In this document: positions 6,148 to 7,612 of the stretch, piece after piece | Layout of the letters: each line of letters starts with the position of its first letter | Numbering within the stretch: the stretch's first letter is position 1 | NCBI GenBank assembly: GCA_023422975.1 | Contig: JAFAGF010000127.1 | Coordinates: forward strand, 1-7,612 | Reading direction: 5' to 3' | DNA length: 7,612 bases | Source of the DNA: Pseudomonadota bacterium | GTDB lineage: Bacteria > Pseudomonadota > Gammaproteobacteria > Burkholderiales > Burkholderiaceae_C | Position numbers and translations under genes: made by a program | The notes under the pieces: generated by a model | Seen by the model: only the letters and a program-made list of their open reading frames with translations | Told to the model about the DNA's origin: nothing | Database searches by the model: none

Positions 6148-7296
6148 TTATTGCGTAACCTTGCCTTGAGCATTCACAATGCTCAAGTCCACGAACTTGG
6201 ACCCTGACTGCGAGCCTGGGCGAAAGGTCACCCAGTACCCCCCCAGATCAAAAGCATTCAAACCACGCAGGCTCTCAGCCAGTCGCTCGCTGCTGAGCGG
6301 CTGCGTGCGGCGCATGGCCTCCACCAGCACCTTGGCATTCACATAGCCTTCCATCATCGCGTAGCTCACTGTGATGTCTCCGGCCTTGGGCTGCTTGGCA
6401 AGCAAGTCACGAAACTCTTTGTTCAAGCGGTTATTGGCGCGATAGGGGTTGGGCACCACCTGCGCAATCGACACGCCGCGCATCACATCCGGGTGCAAAC
6501 GAACAGCGAGCTGTTCAATGTCTGCGCTGGAAGTGGCGTAAATCTGTGCTGCGCCACCCTCCAGGCGATAGGACTCTACAAACGCCGCCGTCATGGGGCT
6601 TGCTGCCACCACAATCACCGCCTGCACAGAAGGTACCGTCTTTTGCAGCCTGTCTACCACCGCCTCTTGGGCCGCCTTGCCTGTTTTCAGCGCGCTGCTG
6701 GTCAGCAATTTGGCACCTTGTGCGGCCACCACCTGTGCCACCGCCTCTTCCAGCGCCTGCGCTTCAGGCGCAGGGCGTTCGTCGTACACCAGCGCCAATC
6801 GGGTCAGCCCTAAAGTGGCCAGGTGCTTGGCAATTTTTTCAATTTCATCCATCAGCACCGCACGCGTACTAAAGAGTTGCGGGGCCTTCAGCACCTTGCT
6901 GTCGGTACTGTGAAAACCGACCAAACTGATTTGCGCTTGGTCCAGCAGCTTGCTGTCCAGCAGCGCTTGCAAATTGCGATTGCCGAAGTAGCCGGCCAAC
7001 GCAACCGGCTTGCTCTCTTGCAGCAAACGCTGCGTCTGCTTGAGGGTGTCTTCAGGACTGCCGCGGTCATCCAGGCTGACCAGCCGCACACGCTCCCCAT
7101 GCACCCCGCCTGCCCGGTTGATCTGGGCCAAGTACAAACTCATGCCTTGCGCATACGCCTTGCCTTGCACGGCTGCAGCCCCCGTCAATGGCGCCACCTG
7201 CCCAATCACCCAGTCCGCATGTACGCCCGAAGCGGCGACGACCAGTGACAGCATCATCCCTAGTTTTTTGAGCGAACGTATTGGCTTGTTTTGCAT
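6148..7296 (-). CDS. Periplasmic substrate-binding protein, branched-chain amino acid (LivJ-like) ABC type
   Basis: The 382-residue protein has a clear Sec signal peptide: basic MQNKPIRSLKK, a hydrophobic core at about 12-23, and probable cleavage after VHA (residue 27). The mature part has the Peripla_BP_6 / LivJ layout: IGQVAPLTG (31-39), INRAGGVHGERVRLVSLDD (59-77), a middle strand region around 165-170, and SYAMMEGYVNAKVLVEAMRR (311-330) near the C-terminus. Such proteins capture small ligands, often amino acids, amides or aromatic/short organic acids, for an ABC importer. No permease or ATPase gene is next to it, so it is an orphan receptor here. GGAGG (7301-7305) lies four bases before ATG 7296. 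It sits between etfA and an acyl-CoA dehydrogenase, which may hint at an organic acid ligand, but that is speculation. Confidence 0.92.
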   Translation of the reverse strand: MQNKPIRSLKKLGMMLSLVVAASGVHADWVIGQVAPLTGAAAVQGKAYAQGMSLYLAQINRAGGVHGERVRLVSLDDRGSPEDTLKQTQRLLQESKPVALAGYFGNRNLQALLDSKLLDQAQISLVGFHSTDSKVLKAPQLFSTRAVLMDEIEKIAKHLATLGLTRLALVYDERPAPEAQALEEAVAQVVAAQGAKLLTSSALKTGKAAQEAVVDRLQKTVPSVQAVIVVAASPMTAAFVESYRLEGGAAQIYATSSADIEQLAVRLHPDVMRGVSIAQVVPNPYRANNRLNKEFRDLLAKQPKAGDITVSYAMMEGYVNAKVLVEAMRRTQPLSSERLAESLRGLNAFDLGGYWVTFRPGSQSGSKFVDLSIVNAQGKVTQ

Positions 7297-7300
7297 GTCC

Positions 7301-7305
7301 CCTCC
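7301..7305 (-). promoter_or_regulatory. Ribosome-binding site of the substrate-binding protein gene
   Basis: GGAGG on the minus strand, part of a GGAGGGG run, precedes ATG 7296 by four bases. The spacing is a little short but the core match is perfect. It supports the chosen start. Confidence 0.75.
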
Positions 7306-7342
7306 AGTGACTCGCAGATCGTTGTTGTAGACGCTTCAACCC

Positions 7343-7360
7343 TGCATCCCCCCGGATGCA
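7343..7360. repeat. 7-bp hairpin directly beyond the etfA terminator
   Basis: TGCATCC (7343-7349) and GGATGCA (7354-7360) pair perfectly around CCCC. The last base is shared with the A-tract of the terminator at 7360-7387. On the minus strand the hairpin follows the terminator T-run and would lie at the 5' side of the leader for the substrate-binding protein. No T-run follows it, so it is not itself a standard terminator. Its role is unknown. Confidence 0.45.
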
Positions 7361-7387
7361 AAAAAGGAGGGGCACGCCCCTCCTTTT
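7360..7387 (-). terminator. Rho-independent terminator of etfA
   Basis: On the minus strand AAAAGGAGGGG pairs with CCCCTCCTTTT around a four-base loop (7362-7387), and the T-run is the complement of A7360-7365. It begins 12 bases after the etfA stop codon. The plus strand also reads a stem ending in TTTT, so it may be bidirectional. The strong stem implies that the downstream substrate-binding protein gene needs its own promoter. Confidence 0.92.
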
Positions 7388-7398
7388 GTCTCTGCCGT

Positions 7399-7612
7399 TT
7401 ACAGTGCTTGCACCAGTTCAGGCACTGCCGCAAACAAGTCTGCTTCCAGGCCATAGTCGGCCACCGAGAAGATCGGTGCTTCAGGGTCCTTGTTGATCGC
7501 CACGATCACCTTGGAGTCCTTCATGCCGGCCAGATGCTGGATCGCGCCCGAGATGCCCACGGCAACATACAGCTGCGGCGCGACGATCTTGCCGGTCTGG
7601 CCGACCTGCAGG
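7399..7612 (-). CDS. etfA: Electron transfer flavoprotein, alpha subunit (partial, 5' end outside window)
   Basis: The last 70 codons and the TAA stop (7399-7401) are visible; the full family protein is about 310 residues. EtfA binds FAD and, with EtfB, accepts electrons from acyl-CoA dehydrogenases and passes them to ETF-quinone oxidoreductase. The visible part is the conserved FAD domain: QVGQTGK at the start, [13 protein letters not shown], then KDPEAPIF and VADYG. The Thr of GQTGK and the His of GAIQH correspond to human ETFA Thr266 and His286, which contact the flavin. The C-terminus [13 protein letters not shown] is typical of bacterial EtfA. etfB is expected upstream, outside the window. 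The acyl-CoA dehydrogenase two genes downstream is a natural electron donor. Confidence 0.97.
   Translation of the reverse strand, partial: LQVGQTGKIVAPQLYVAVGISGAIQHLAGMKDSKVIVAINKDPEAPIFSVADYGLEADLFAAVPELVQAL

Noticed and set aside
1..7612. CRISPR array, tRNA/rRNA gene, insertion sequence or defence-type system
   Set aside because: I saw no regularly spaced direct repeats, no transposase-like frame, no tRNA cloverleaf and no unassigned gene cluster; all substantial minus-strand frames belong to known families.

Overview
The window (about 60% GC by eye) reads as ordinary chromosome from a betaproteobacterium, most likely order Burkholderiales, family Comamonadaceae. The reasons are the GC-rich codon usage, the etfA / acyl-CoA dehydrogenase / nitronate monooxygenase neighbourhood, and intergenic hairpins of the GCTGCTAGCGCTT...AAGCGCTAGCAGC type, which I recall from Comamonas/Acidovorax-type genomes. 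No database search was possible, so the family is an inference.

All six recognisable genes lie on the minus strand. They are described here in transcription order, from high to low coordinates. (1) 7399-7612: the last 70 codons of etfA, the alpha subunit of electron transfer flavoprotein, closed by a strong terminator at 7360-7387. (2) 6148-7296: an exported substrate-binding protein of the branched-chain amino acid (LivJ-like) ABC type, with no permease or ATPase beside it. (3) 4290-6080: a 596-residue acyl-CoA dehydrogenase of the long, DmdC/FadE5-like type. (4) 3192-4151: a nitronate monooxygenase-family FMN protein, closed by a textbook terminator at 3149-3171. (5) 1254-2957: cydD. (6) 1-1257: cydC, overlapping cydD by ATGA and cut by the window edge. 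The plus strand carries long open frames, but they are antisense shadows of these genes.

The genes share a respiratory and redox theme. The acyl-CoA dehydrogenase passes electrons to EtfAB, which delivers them to the quinone pool through ETF-quinone oxidoreductase. CydDC is the ABC transporter needed to assemble cytochrome bd quinol oxidase, which withdraws electrons from that pool. Terminators and hairpins between most genes suggest several transcription units rather than one operon. Only cydD-cydC is clearly coupled.

The non-coding DNA is the least ordinary part. The roughly 190-bp cydD leader holds several perfect inverted repeats, one directly over the translation start region. Two related 40-bp intergenic hairpin elements flank the acyl-CoA dehydrogenase gene. 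I found no CRISPR array, tRNA, rRNA, insertion sequence or clearly novel multi-gene system.
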